Assembly (NCBI GenBank): GCA_021826785.1
Contig: JAKAYN010000064.1
Coordinates: 1-5,180, forward strand
From: Thermoplasmata archaeon
Lineage (GTDB): Archaea; Thermoplasmatota; Thermoplasmata; Thermoplasmatales; Thermoplasmataceae
DNA length: 5,180 nt
Reading direction: 5' to 3'
The notes under the pieces were generated by a model. That model was not told the DNA's origin, made no database searches, and saw nothing but the letters and a program-made list of their open reading frames with translations. Each line of letters starts with the position of its first letter. Positions within the stretch are counted from its first letter, which is position 1. Positions 1 to 5,180 of this stretch are shown here, piece by piece. Both the position numbers and the translations under genes were made by a program.

Positions 1-1
1 T

Positions 2-685
2 TTAATACCATTTTTTTACACGGGTGTTGGAATTGCAGGAAATCCTGTGAATCGAACAGCATTAAAAAATTTTGATGCTGCATTTAATGCTGGAAAATAT
101 ATAGGTAATTGAATTGATGGATCCTATGATAATATAATAGTTGCTGAAAGCGTTCCAGGTGGAACAACAACAGCTTACATCGTTTTAAATGCCCTTGGAT
201 ACAAATACATGACTAGTTCGTCAATGCAAAATAATCCTGAAAATATAAAAAAAGAAATTATGGAAAAATCCTTTAACAGGGTATACAAAAATGAGCCAAT
301 TGAGGCCTTAAAAGAATACGGCGATTACATGATGGCCATAGCCCTTGGAATCAGCAATTCGGTAAAAAGATCCAATTTAATCTATGCCGGTGGGACACAG
401 ATGATAACAGTGCAGCTTCTGGATAGATTAATAAATAAAAATTTAAGATATGTTTACTCAACAAAGTATGTGTACAATGATAGCAAAGATCTTATAGATG
501 AATTATCAAATGGCATGTTTGAATACTCGTCTCCAGATTTTTCTGGTATAAATGGCATGAATGCCTATGAGAAGGGCTTTGTAAAAGAGGGTGCAGGCTT
601 TGGTGCGGCCTTTGGCATGGCCTCAATTTACGGTGTTGAAAAAGTTTACAAATCCATATTGGATGTTTACAATTCATTTCTATAA
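2..685 (+). pseudogene. cobT: Archaeal CobT-like phosphoribosyltransferase (UPF0284/TIGR00303 type), 5'-truncated by the window and interrupted by an in-frame TGA
   Basis: The intact family transfers phosphoribose from nicotinate mononucleotide to a base such as dimethylbenzimidazole, making the lower ligand of cobalamin in the cytoplasm. The frame is open from base 2, with PFFYTG and NPVNRTAL early on. It meets TGA at 110-112, then continues in the same frame through AESVPGGTTTAY (143-178), the counterpart of the bacterial GEMGIGNTT motif. YAGGTQM follows downstream, and FVKEGAGFGAAFG near the C-terminus includes Glu at 587-589, probably the catalytic glutamate known in CobT. It ends at TAA 683-685. 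About 227 codons are visible; I recall the family as roughly 340-350 residues, so the N-terminal third lies outside. No ATG, GTG or TTG lies in frame between the TGA and ATG 209, and a protein starting at 209 would lack the PGGTTTA motif. A nonsense mutation or a sequencing error is most likely. The family call is firm; broken status is less certain. Confidence 0.8.
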
Positions 686-696
686 TGTAAATATAT

Positions 697-1119
697 TTAA
701 TTTTCATCACTGTTTTTATTTACAATATTTACCTTTTCCTGTATTTCTTTAAAGATTTTTTCTGAATCTGGCATATCCTTTATTAGGTAATTACCAGCTT
801 TTGTTATTATGTATATTGACATTAAACCAAAACGCCTTTGAAGAAAACCGCTGCTTGTAAAAACCTCATTTATGTTACTGTATCTTATTGCCCTGGATCT
901 AAAGAAATTTTTTATATATAAAAAATCATCATTTACGTATACTTTTGTGCTCATCTTATAAAAGATATATATCGCCGCTGTAAAATAAACTATGCCCAAG
1001 AATATTAAATAATTAAAAATGTTTTTATAGCTTATCTCAAGAAAAAGTGAAAAGATAAGAACAAGTATTGTTATTTTTATTAATGTTTTTTCAATCATGA
1101 ACTTCCATAAAGCCAGCAT
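697..1119 (-). CDS. Membrane-anchored PH-domain protein (DUF304/bPH2 family)
   Basis: A small predicted membrane protein of unknown specific role. Residues about 13-30 and 35-54 are hydrophobic and should form a two-helix hairpin. Residues about 58-130 resemble the bacterial PH domain (bPH2, DUF304; YdbS/YdbT-like). The match includes a VYVNDDFLYIKN strand pair, AIRYSNINEVF, and SGFLQRRFGLMSIYIITKAG, the characteristic 'qG.lqR.fGl..i.i.TaG' segment. The domain ends in a predicted helix, and the C-terminal tail is polar. It is the last gene of the transporter operon. Two starts are possible. ATG 1119 has AAAGGTG only 2 bases upstream and overlaps dppF by 25 bases. ATG 1098 (Met8) overlaps the dppF TGA as ATGA, a junction also seen between dppB and dppC, and gives 133 residues. 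I cannot decide between them. Any function in peptide uptake is inference from position. Stop is TAA, 11 bases from the converging cobT-like gene. Confidence 0.75.
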   Translation of the reverse strand: MLALWKFMIEKTLIKITILVLIFSLFLEISYKNIFNYLIFLGIVYFTAAIYIFYKMSTKVYVNDDFLYIKNFFRSRAIRYSNINEVFTSSGFLQRRFGLMSIYIITKAGNYLIKDMPDSEKIFKEIQEKVNIVNKNSDEN

Positions 1120-2042
1120 AACACCTTTACACCATCTGAATCAACGAAACCTGGCTCCTGGCTTCTGCATATGTCCATAACAAATGGGCATCTGCCACTA
1201 AACCTGCAGCCGGGGGGCAAATTTATAAGGCTTGGGACACCACCAGTTGGTGATTTTAAATCCTTTGTCTCAAATGATGGTACAGACGATAAAAGTAGCT
1301 GTGTGTATGGGTGCTTTGGATTCTCTATTACCCTCTTAGTATCGCCGTATTCGACGATCTTGCCTGCATAAACAACCGCAATTTTGTCTGATATGTATTT
1401 TGCAACACCTATATTGTGCGTTATAAATATATAAGTAAGATTGTACTCCTTCTGAAGATCTATTAAAAGATTTAATATTTGTGCCTGTATTGATTCATCA
1501 AGTGCTGATGTTGGCTCATCAAGAACTATTAGTTCAGGCTTCTTTATTATTGCCCTGGCTATGGCAACCCTCTGAACCTGGCCACCGGAAAGCTCCTTTG
1601 GCTCCTTGTTTCCTATCTCATCATAATCAAGGCCTACATTTTTAAGCATTGCTCTAACCTGATCGGCATCAAAATGGCCAAGGGGCTCAGAAACAAGCGA
1701 CTTTATCTTCATTCTCGGATTAACTGAAACGGCGGGGTTTTGAAATACCATGGAGGTTTTCTTTCTTACATCGATTAAGGTCTTCTTTGAAACCTCCTTG
1801 TTCTCGAAGTATATTTTACCATCAGTTGGATTTTCTATTGTTGATATTAGCTTTCCCATTGTGGTCTTTCCAGAACCAGATTCACCAACAACTGCAAGTA
1901 TCGTTCCCTTTTCAACTGTTATGGAAACATTGTCAAGGGCCTTAACATATATTGGCTTTTTGCCAAAGAGCCTGTCAAGTATTTGTATCTTTTCAGCAAG
2001 GTAATATTTTTTTACATTCTCCAATGTTAATATATCACTCAT
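1095..2042 (-). CDS. dppF: Dipeptide/oligopeptide ABC transporter ATP-binding protein, DppF/OppF-like
   Basis: One of the two ATPases that power import through the DppB-DppC channel, on the cytoplasmic face of the membrane. All ABC motifs are present in its 315 residues: Walker A GESGSGKTT (53-61), Q-loop Gln101 in FQNP, signature LSGGQ (151-155), Walker B LIVLDE (171-176), D-loop SALD (179-182) and switch His209. A longer N-terminal stretch before Walker A (about residues 14-35) is typical of the F-type subunit. The C-terminal oligopeptide-transporter extension contains NPKHPYT (241-247) and Cys279, 285, 292 and 309. This C-x5-C-x6-C-x16-C pattern is expected to hold a 4Fe-4S cluster, as known for DppD relatives. 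The start overlaps the dppD stop by 8 bases, with AAGGTG 8 bases upstream, so translation is probably coupled. The TGA stop overlaps the next gene. Substrate assignment to peptides rests on family, not on a visible residue. Confidence 0.93.
   Translation of the reverse strand: MSDILTLENVKKYYLAEKIQILDRLFGKKPIYVKALDNVSITVEKGTILAVVGESGSGKTTMGKLISTIENPTDGKIYFENKEVSKKTLIDVRKKTSMVFQNPAVSVNPRMKIKSLVSEPLGHFDADQVRAMLKNVGLDYDEIGNKEPKELSGGQVQRVAIARAIIKKPELIVLDEPTSALDESIQAQILNLLIDLQKEYNLTYIFITHNIGVAKYISDKIAVVYAGKIVEYGDTKRVIENPKHPYTQLLLSSVPSFETKDLKSPTGGVPSLINLPPGCRFSGRCPFVMDICRSQEPGFVDSDGVKVLCWLYGSS
1122..1128 (-). promoter_or_regulatory. Possible ribosome-binding site of the PH-domain gene
   Basis: Minus strand AAAGGTG inside the 3' end of dppF. 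It is only 2 bases from ATG 1119, closer than the 5-8 bases seen for the other genes here, and 23 bases from the alternative ATG 1098. It may mark ATG 1119 as the start, or it may simply be the Lys-Val codons of dppF. Confidence 0.3.
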
Positions 2043-3003
2043 ATAACCAGCACCTTATCCTTGAATTTCCCTTAGAAACAATCAGATCAGGCTCCATCTC
2101 CCTGCATTTTTCAAAAACCTTTTCGCATCTTGGACTGAATTTGCATCCCTTCGGCAGATTAAAAAATGACGGTGGCGATCCTGATATATAATAAAGCCTT
2201 GCCTCATCCTTATACTTTGTTGGTACACTGAGAAGCAACGCTATTGTATATGGATGCTTTGGATTCTTTATAATCTCCTCTGAATCATTGAGCTCCATTA
2301 CCCTTCCAGCGTACATAACCATAATTCTGTTAGATATTGAATATGCTAAGCTCAGGTCATGAGTTATAAATATTATTGACATTTTATAATCGCTGTTAAG
2401 CTTCTTTAAAAGGTTTATAACCTGTGCCTGTATTGTGACATCAAGGGCTGTTGTTGGCTCATCCGCTATTAAGAGCTTTGGTCTTAATATCAGTGCCATT
2501 GATATTACTATTCTCTGCACCTGGCCACCAGAAAGCTCATGTGGATACCTATTCATAATCTTTTCTGGATCTGGGAGCCTCATCTCTTTTAATGTATCTA
2601 TGACAAGCTTTTGTAATGCAGAATCGTTCATGTTTTCGTTTAACCTATCATTTCTTATCCTGGCAGCCTCCATTAATTGGTATCCAACTGTTTTTACAGG
2701 ATTCAAACTATTTAATGGGTTCTGGAATATCATAAATATCGTCGTGCCACGCATGTTTGTTATCTCAGATTCACTCATTGGAACTATATCCTTTCCATCA
2801 ACAATGACAGAACCTGTTTCAATAGCAGATGGTGGCAATAGCTTTGTAATTGCGCCACCAAGTGTGCTCTTACCTGATCCTGATTCGCCAACTATCGATA
2901 TGATATCACCAGCATCCATGGAAAGCTCAAAATTGTTTAAAACGTTGGCAATACCGTTAACAGTCTTATAAGAAACATTGAGATTTTTTATTTCTAGAAG
3001 CAT
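2035..3003 (-). CDS. dppD: Dipeptide/oligopeptide ABC transporter ATP-binding protein, DppD/OppD-like
   Basis: The second cytoplasmic ATPase, expected to pair with the DppF-like subunit. In 322 residues it has Walker A GESGSGKST (39-47), Q-loop Gln94 in FQNPLNSLNP, signature LSGGQ (157-161), Walker B LLIADE (177-182), D-loop TALD (185-188) and switch His215. The short lead before Walker A and the ADEPTTALDVTIQAQ run are typical of D-type subunits. The C-terminal extension has NPKHPYT (247-253), then PKGCKFSPRC and Cys287, 293, 300 and 318 (C-x5-C-x6-C-x17-C), a predicted 4Fe-4S site. All catalytic residues are intact. The ATG is preceded by AAGGTG with 5-base spacing, and that site runs into the TAA stop of dppC, leaving a 9-base gap. 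The gene ends in TGA and overlaps dppF by 8 bases. Start choice is well supported by the ribosome-binding site and by the usual 'LLEIKNLNVSY' N-terminus. Confidence 0.94.
   Translation of the reverse strand: MLLEIKNLNVSYKTVNGIANVLNNFELSMDAGDIISIVGESGSGKSTLGGAITKLLPPSAIETGSVIVDGKDIVPMSESEITNMRGTTIFMIFQNPLNSLNPVKTVGYQLMEAARIRNDRLNENMNDSALQKLVIDTLKEMRLPDPEKIMNRYPHELSGGQVQRIVISMALILRPKLLIADEPTTALDVTIQAQVINLLKKLNSDYKMSIIFITHDLSLAYSISNRIMVMYAGRVMELNDSEEIIKNPKHPYTIALLLSVPTKYKDEARLYYISGSPPSFFNLPKGCKFSPRCEKVFEKCREMEPDLIVSKGNSRIRCWLYE
2051..2056 (-). promoter_or_regulatory. Ribosome-binding site of dppF
   Basis: Minus strand AAGGTG, 8 bases before the dppF ATG and within the final codons of dppD. It supports the start that overlaps dppD by 8 bases. 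Confidence 0.6.
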
Positions 3004-3008
3004 TTCAA

Positions 3009-3014
3009 CACCTT
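3009..3014 (-). promoter_or_regulatory. Ribosome-binding site of dppD
   Basis: Minus strand AAGGTG, 5 bases before the dppD ATG. Its two A bases are shared with the TAA stop of dppC (TAAGGTG), so a ribosome ending dppC covers this site. It fixes the dppD start. Confidence 0.65.
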
Positions 3015-3951
3015 AATAGTCTATTCTATTATTAATTATATCCTGATACCTGTCGCCAACAAGAACAAAGCCGACAACGATTAAAAATATTGCTAAACTT
3101 GGGAATATTGAGTACCACCAGTCAGCAGGAAGATATCCAAGTCCGTTTGATGCCATTGCACCAAGCTCGGGTATTGGAGTTGTTATTCCTATGCCAAGGA
3201 ATGCCAATGTTGCATATGTTAGTATAACATTTCCGAAATCAAGGGCAGCATATGCTATAACCGGATCAACGCTGTTTAGGAATAGGTATTTTATGAATAG
3301 TGATAATGGATTAACGCCGTTTATCTTTGCAGCCTGGACATAATCCATTTCCTTAACACGGAGTGTCTGAGCACGGAAGAACCTTGCATACGTTGGCCAC
3401 CAGACTATGCTTAGTGCAAGTATCACGGCATCAAAGCCTGCCTTTAATGGTATCGCTATTGCTATAACAAGTATAATTGCAGGCAATGATAAAAAGGCAT
3501 CCGTGAGCCTCATTATTATTGTTTCAACCCAGCCGCCAAGATAGCCTGAGGCAATGCCAAGCAGGGCACCGATAATAATTGCGCTGAATACAACGATAAC
3601 TGCGACTGATGCATCCTTTGGCATTGAAAATAGCATTCTTGAAAGTATTGATTCACCAAGCTCGTTTGTTCCAAAGATTAACCATAGATGTTTTGTTGAT
3701 GGCGCTGCAAGTGAGTAATTAAAATTAATTGCAAATGGATCTGATGGAAGCAAGGCATAGCCCCATGCAGATTTTCCAGGAAGCTCTGCAATGAATTCCA
3801 TTATGCCCTGTATTAATGACCAGATCAAAAACCAGCCAACGATTATAAGGCCTATCAACGCAGATTTATCCTTTATGAACATTCGAAGGTATTTTAATAC
3901 AACATTCTTCTTTTTAACCTGTTTGATAACGACTGGTGTTTCCTCTATCAT
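3013..3951 (-). CDS. dppC: Dipeptide/oligopeptide ABC transporter permease, DppC/OppC-like
   Basis: An integral membrane subunit that forms half of the transport channel. Its 312 residues show a charged cytoplasmic N-terminus (to about residue 30) and a first helix at about 32-51, as in the OppC N-terminal domain. An outer loop follows, ending in the family motif GTNELGESILSRML (94-107), then a BPD_transp_1 core with helices near 114-136, 155-170, 174-190, 231-256 and 281-300. The ATPase-coupling EAA loop is at about 203-230 (DYVQAAKINGV...DPVI). It keeps the Ala pair and Gly, but the usual 'NALIP' end reads NSVDPVI. The motif's usual GRD is GES here (Glu100), a small departure. The start overlaps the dppB TGA as ATGA, with AAGGGTG 8 bases upstream, so the two permeases are probably translated in a coupled way. 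Stop is TAA. Confidence 0.93.
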   Translation of the reverse strand: MIEETPVVIKQVKKKNVVLKYLRMFIKDKSALIGLIIVGWFLIWSLIQGIMEFIAELPGKSAWGYALLPSDPFAINFNYSLAAPSTKHLWLIFGTNELGESILSRMLFSMPKDASVAVIVVFSAIIIGALLGIASGYLGGWVETIIMRLTDAFLSLPAIILVIAIAIPLKAGFDAVILALSIVWWPTYARFFRAQTLRVKEMDYVQAAKINGVNPLSLFIKYLFLNSVDPVIAYAALDFGNVILTYATLAFLGIGITTPIPELGAMASNGLGYLPADWWYSIFPSLAIFLIVVGFVLVGDRYQDIINNRIDY

Positions 3952-4976
3952 TGGACTCTCACCCTTGGATCTATAATACCGTATAGTATATCGGCTACCA
4001 GATTTGCTATGATTATCGATATTGCTATTATAACCGTTGTTGACAGTATCGCTATGTAATCAAGTGTGTATATAGAATGAACTATGAACCAACCCATTCC
4101 ATGGTAATCAAAAACATCCTCAACAACAACAGCGCCTGCAACTGCATAACCAAAGTTCAATGCAAGCAGCGTTACAATTGGTATTGATGCGTTTCTTAGT
4201 GCAGTTCTGTAAACTGCACTTCTTCTTCTTACACCCTTCATGAGCTCAAGCTTAAAGTAATCCGATTCCATTGCATCCAGCATTGATGCCCTGGTAAGCC
4301 TTGTAACTATACCAAAGCTTAGTAAGGCTATGGCAATAACAGGTAATACCATGTGCCTTACCATGCTGTCAAAGTAAGGTATATCACCTGTTATAAGTGC
4401 ATTGAGCAATGGAAACGGCGTAACATGCGCTGGAGGTGTCAATACTGGATTTGCTATTCCAGTGGCAGGAAGCAGCTTTAGATAGTATGCAACAACAAGC
4501 TGTATTACTATTGCTATGAAGAATGGTGGACTTGCCCATGTTACCAGGTATATACCTTTAACAGTGTGATCCTGAACCTTTCTCCTGTTTGATGCACCGT
4601 AAGCACCTGTTATAAGGCCAAGGATAGTTGCTAGTATTATTGCAGGTATTACTATTTCAAGTGTTCTTGGGAGATAAGTCCCTATCAAAACGATTTCTGG
4701 CTCATGATAAACTGGATCATACCCAAAGTTTCCATGAAATATATTACCTATGTATGTAATAACCTGCGTGTAAAGCGGGGCATTTAAATGATATTCTTTA
4801 ATAATTGATGTTAACTCTGCCTTTGTTGCCCTTGGCCCTGCGTAAATCTTGGCAAGAGCATACGGAGTTGGGGCTATTATGTGTATAAGTAAATATACTA
4901 TTGTTATTATAACAATAAGTGTAACAATAGCATATATTGCCCTTCTCACTATGTATATTATTAAATTAGTATTCAT
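3948..4976 (-). CDS. dppB: Dipeptide/oligopeptide ABC transporter permease, DppB/OppB-like
   Basis: First gene of the operon and the other half of the membrane channel. Its 342 residues begin with a typical OppB N-terminus (YIVRRAIYAIVT), then a first helix at about 14-35 and an outer region with the EYHLNAPLYTQ and GNFGYDP motifs of the family (about 61-88). The BPD_transp_1 core follows, with helices near 108-128, 142-166, 209-230, 265-285 and 308-335. The coupling loop at about 239-266 reads DYFKLELMKGV...LRNASIP. Gly248 and the IP end are kept, but the usual alanines are replaced by Leu-Glu-Leu. The end GIIDPRVRVQ is normal for the family. No Shine-Dalgarno site lies upstream of the ATG, and a TATA-like box is 25-34 bases away, so a leaderless message is likely. 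Substrate is probably di- or oligopeptide by family; other solutes are used by some archaeal relatives. Confidence 0.93.
   Translation of the reverse strand: MNTNLIIYIVRRAIYAIVTLIVIITIVYLLIHIIAPTPYALAKIYAGPRATKAELTSIIKEYHLNAPLYTQVITYIGNIFHGNFGYDPVYHEPEIVLIGTYLPRTLEIVIPAIILATILGLITGAYGASNRRKVQDHTVKGIYLVTWASPPFFIAIVIQLVVAYYLKLLPATGIANPVLTPPAHVTPFPLLNALITGDIPYFDSMVRHMVLPVIAIALLSFGIVTRLTRASMLDAMESDYFKLELMKGVRRRSAVYRTALRNASIPIVTLLALNFGYAVAGAVVVEDVFDYHGMGWFIVHSIYTLDYIAILSTTVIIAISIIIANLVADILYGIIDPRVRVQ
3960..3966 (-). promoter_or_regulatory. Ribosome-binding site of dppC
   Basis: Minus strand AAGGGTG, 8 bases before the dppC ATG and inside the last codons of dppB. It supports the ATG that overlaps the dppB stop (ATGA), so dppC need not rely only on ribosomes finishing dppB. 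Confidence 0.6.
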
Positions 4977-5000
4977 TCGTCTTTAAAATGAAAATATGAT

Positions 5001-5010
5001 ATTTAATATT
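5001..5010 (-). promoter_or_regulatory. Probable TATA box of the transporter operon
   Basis: On the minus strand this reads AATATTAAAT, lying 25-34 bases before the A of the dppB ATG (4976). The bases just upstream, ATTCAAAA, are A-rich and could serve as the TFB recognition element. The distance would place transcription start at or next to the ATG, which agrees with the lack of a ribosome-binding site there. The region is AT-rich throughout, so a match by chance is easy. Confidence 0.4.
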
Positions 5011-5086
5011 TTTGAATGGTAATTTTGAATAAACGAGCTAAAAATCTAAATTAATTCTATATAGGTGTAATAATGAATGAAAATAA

Positions 5087-5111
5087 TATATAAAAATAAA
5101 TGTTTATTAAA
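5087..5111 (+). promoter_or_regulatory. Probable TATA element(s) for the mptD-like gene
   Basis: Two candidates lie here. TATATAAAAA (5087-5096) is the better match to an archaeal TATA box and would give a leader of about 15 bases. TTTATTAAA (5103-5111) is centred about 25 bases before ATG 5132 and would give a leaderless message. No GGTG-like site stands before the ATG, which favours initiation with no or little leader. I cannot decide between the two. Confidence 0.35.
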
Positions 5112-5131
5112 CAGCAAGCAATTACTAATAA

Positions 5132-5180
5132 ATGTATGACCCGGCTCAGAAGTATTTTAACTGTACAGATATTCAGAGAG
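5132..5180 (+). CDS. mptD: Start of a probable archaeal dihydroneopterin aldolase MptD (DUF372), cut by the window end
   Basis: Only 16 codons are visible, reading MYDPAQKYFNCTDIQR. From memory this resembles the N-terminus of archaeal MptD (Pfam DHNA/DUF372), where a 'YF..tDrERA.FE.GI.LG' pattern is common. MptD converts 7,8-dihydroneopterin to 6-hydroxymethyl-7,8-dihydropterin and glycolaldehyde in pterin cofactor synthesis. It is a different family from bacterial FolB. The ATG has no Shine-Dalgarno site, but TATA-like sequences lie 21-45 bases upstream, as expected for an archaeal leaderless or short-leader message. It diverges from dppB across a 155-base gap, so it is not part of the transporter operon. 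A chance open frame of this length is possible, and the assignment depends on a short stretch, so confidence is moderate. Confidence 0.5.
   Translation, partial: MYDPAQKYFNCTDIQR

Larger units (their letters stand above)
4977..5131. other. Divergent intergenic region between dppB and the mptD-like gene
   Basis: These 155 bases are very AT-rich and carry the promoters of both flanking genes. A direct repeat, TTTTGAAT at 5010-5017 and again at 5023-5030 (13 bases apart start to start), lies just upstream of the dppB TATA-like box and could be a regulator site. I see no tRNA, structured RNA or convincing small gene, and no binding-protein gene for the transporter. Confidence 0.6.

Noticed and set aside
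110..112. Selenocysteine or genome-wide TGA = Trp reassignment
   Set aside because: Three transporter genes end in TGA exactly where family members end or the next gene begins, Trp is written TGG, and no selenocysteine-specific context is visible.
209..685. A separate 158-residue gene starting at ATG 209
   Set aside because: The same frame upstream encodes the conserved ESVPGGTTTA core of the CobT-like family, and no ribosome-binding site precedes ATG 209. It is better read as the 3' part of one interrupted gene.
666..691. Inverted repeat TTTACA/TGTAAA around the end of the cobT-like gene as a shared terminator
   Set aside because: Only six paired bases with a 14-base loop, AT-rich and with no firm T-run directly after it on either strand. 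Archaeal termination does not need hairpins, so the repeat is weak evidence.
713..717. T-run on the + strand as a terminator for the cobT-like gene
   Set aside because: Five T bases inside the coding end of the opposing gene. This is common in such AT-rich sequence, so I could not separate it from background.
1171..2971. Open frames on the + strand within the ATPase region (for example 1171-1371, 1750-2004, 1952-2191, 2435-2971)
   Set aside because: They are opposite-strand shadows of the two well-supported ATPase genes, with no family features or ribosome-binding sites.
5073..5093. Six-codon open frame (MNENNI) with AGGTG 5 bases upstream, possible leader peptide
   Set aside because: It is tiny and of low complexity in AT-rich promoter DNA. 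It would also lie upstream of or overlap the likely TATA boxes of the mptD-like gene, so it would not be on that transcript.

Overview
The window is AT-rich and compact, and it looks archaeal. The genes have few gaps and repeated ATGA or 8-base overlaps, with AAGGTG/AAGGGTG ribosome-binding sites that complement the archaeal 16S 3' end (UCACCU). Both outward-facing promoters have TATA-like boxes, and their genes lack Shine-Dalgarno sites. An archaeal-type CobT relative and the start of what looks like an archaeal MptD also fit. My best guess is a Thermoplasmatales-like heterotroph (Picrophilus/Ferroplasma/Thermoplasma group). That is inferred from style and gene content, not from a database match.

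Left end (2-685, + strand): the 3' two thirds of an archaeal CobT-like gene of the UPF0284/TIGR00303 type (nicotinate-nucleotide-dimethylbenzimidazole phosphoribosyltransferase family). Its reading frame is interrupted by one in-frame TGA at 110-112. The flanking protein sequence continues in the same frame on both sides, and no start codon lies between the TGA and the conserved core motif. TGA is a normal stop in three other genes here, so this is either a nonsense mutation or a sequence error, or much less likely a recoding event.

Centre (4976 down to 697, - strand): a five-gene operon. In transcription order it holds two permeases (DppB- and DppC-like), two ATPases (DppD- and DppF-like) and a small membrane-anchored PH-domain (DUF304/bPH2) protein. 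The first four make the membrane and motor parts of a dipeptide/oligopeptide ABC importer. The permease pair forms the channel. The ATPase pair drives it, and each ATPase carries a C-terminal four-cysteine motif expected to bind an iron-sulfur cluster. No substrate-binding protein gene is present in the window. The genes overlap by 4 to 25 bases or lie 9 bases apart, which suggests one transcript with translational coupling.

Right end (4977-5180): a 155-base divergent promoter region. It separates the transporter operon from the first 16 codons of a + strand gene that reads like archaeal dihydroneopterin aldolase MptD. TATA-like boxes sit at suitable distances from both start codons. I see no RNA genes, insertion sequences, CRISPR arrays or clear signs of a novel defence or mobile system. 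The most notable points are the interrupted cobT-like gene, the PH-domain protein coupled to a peptide transporter, and the absence of a binding-protein gene.
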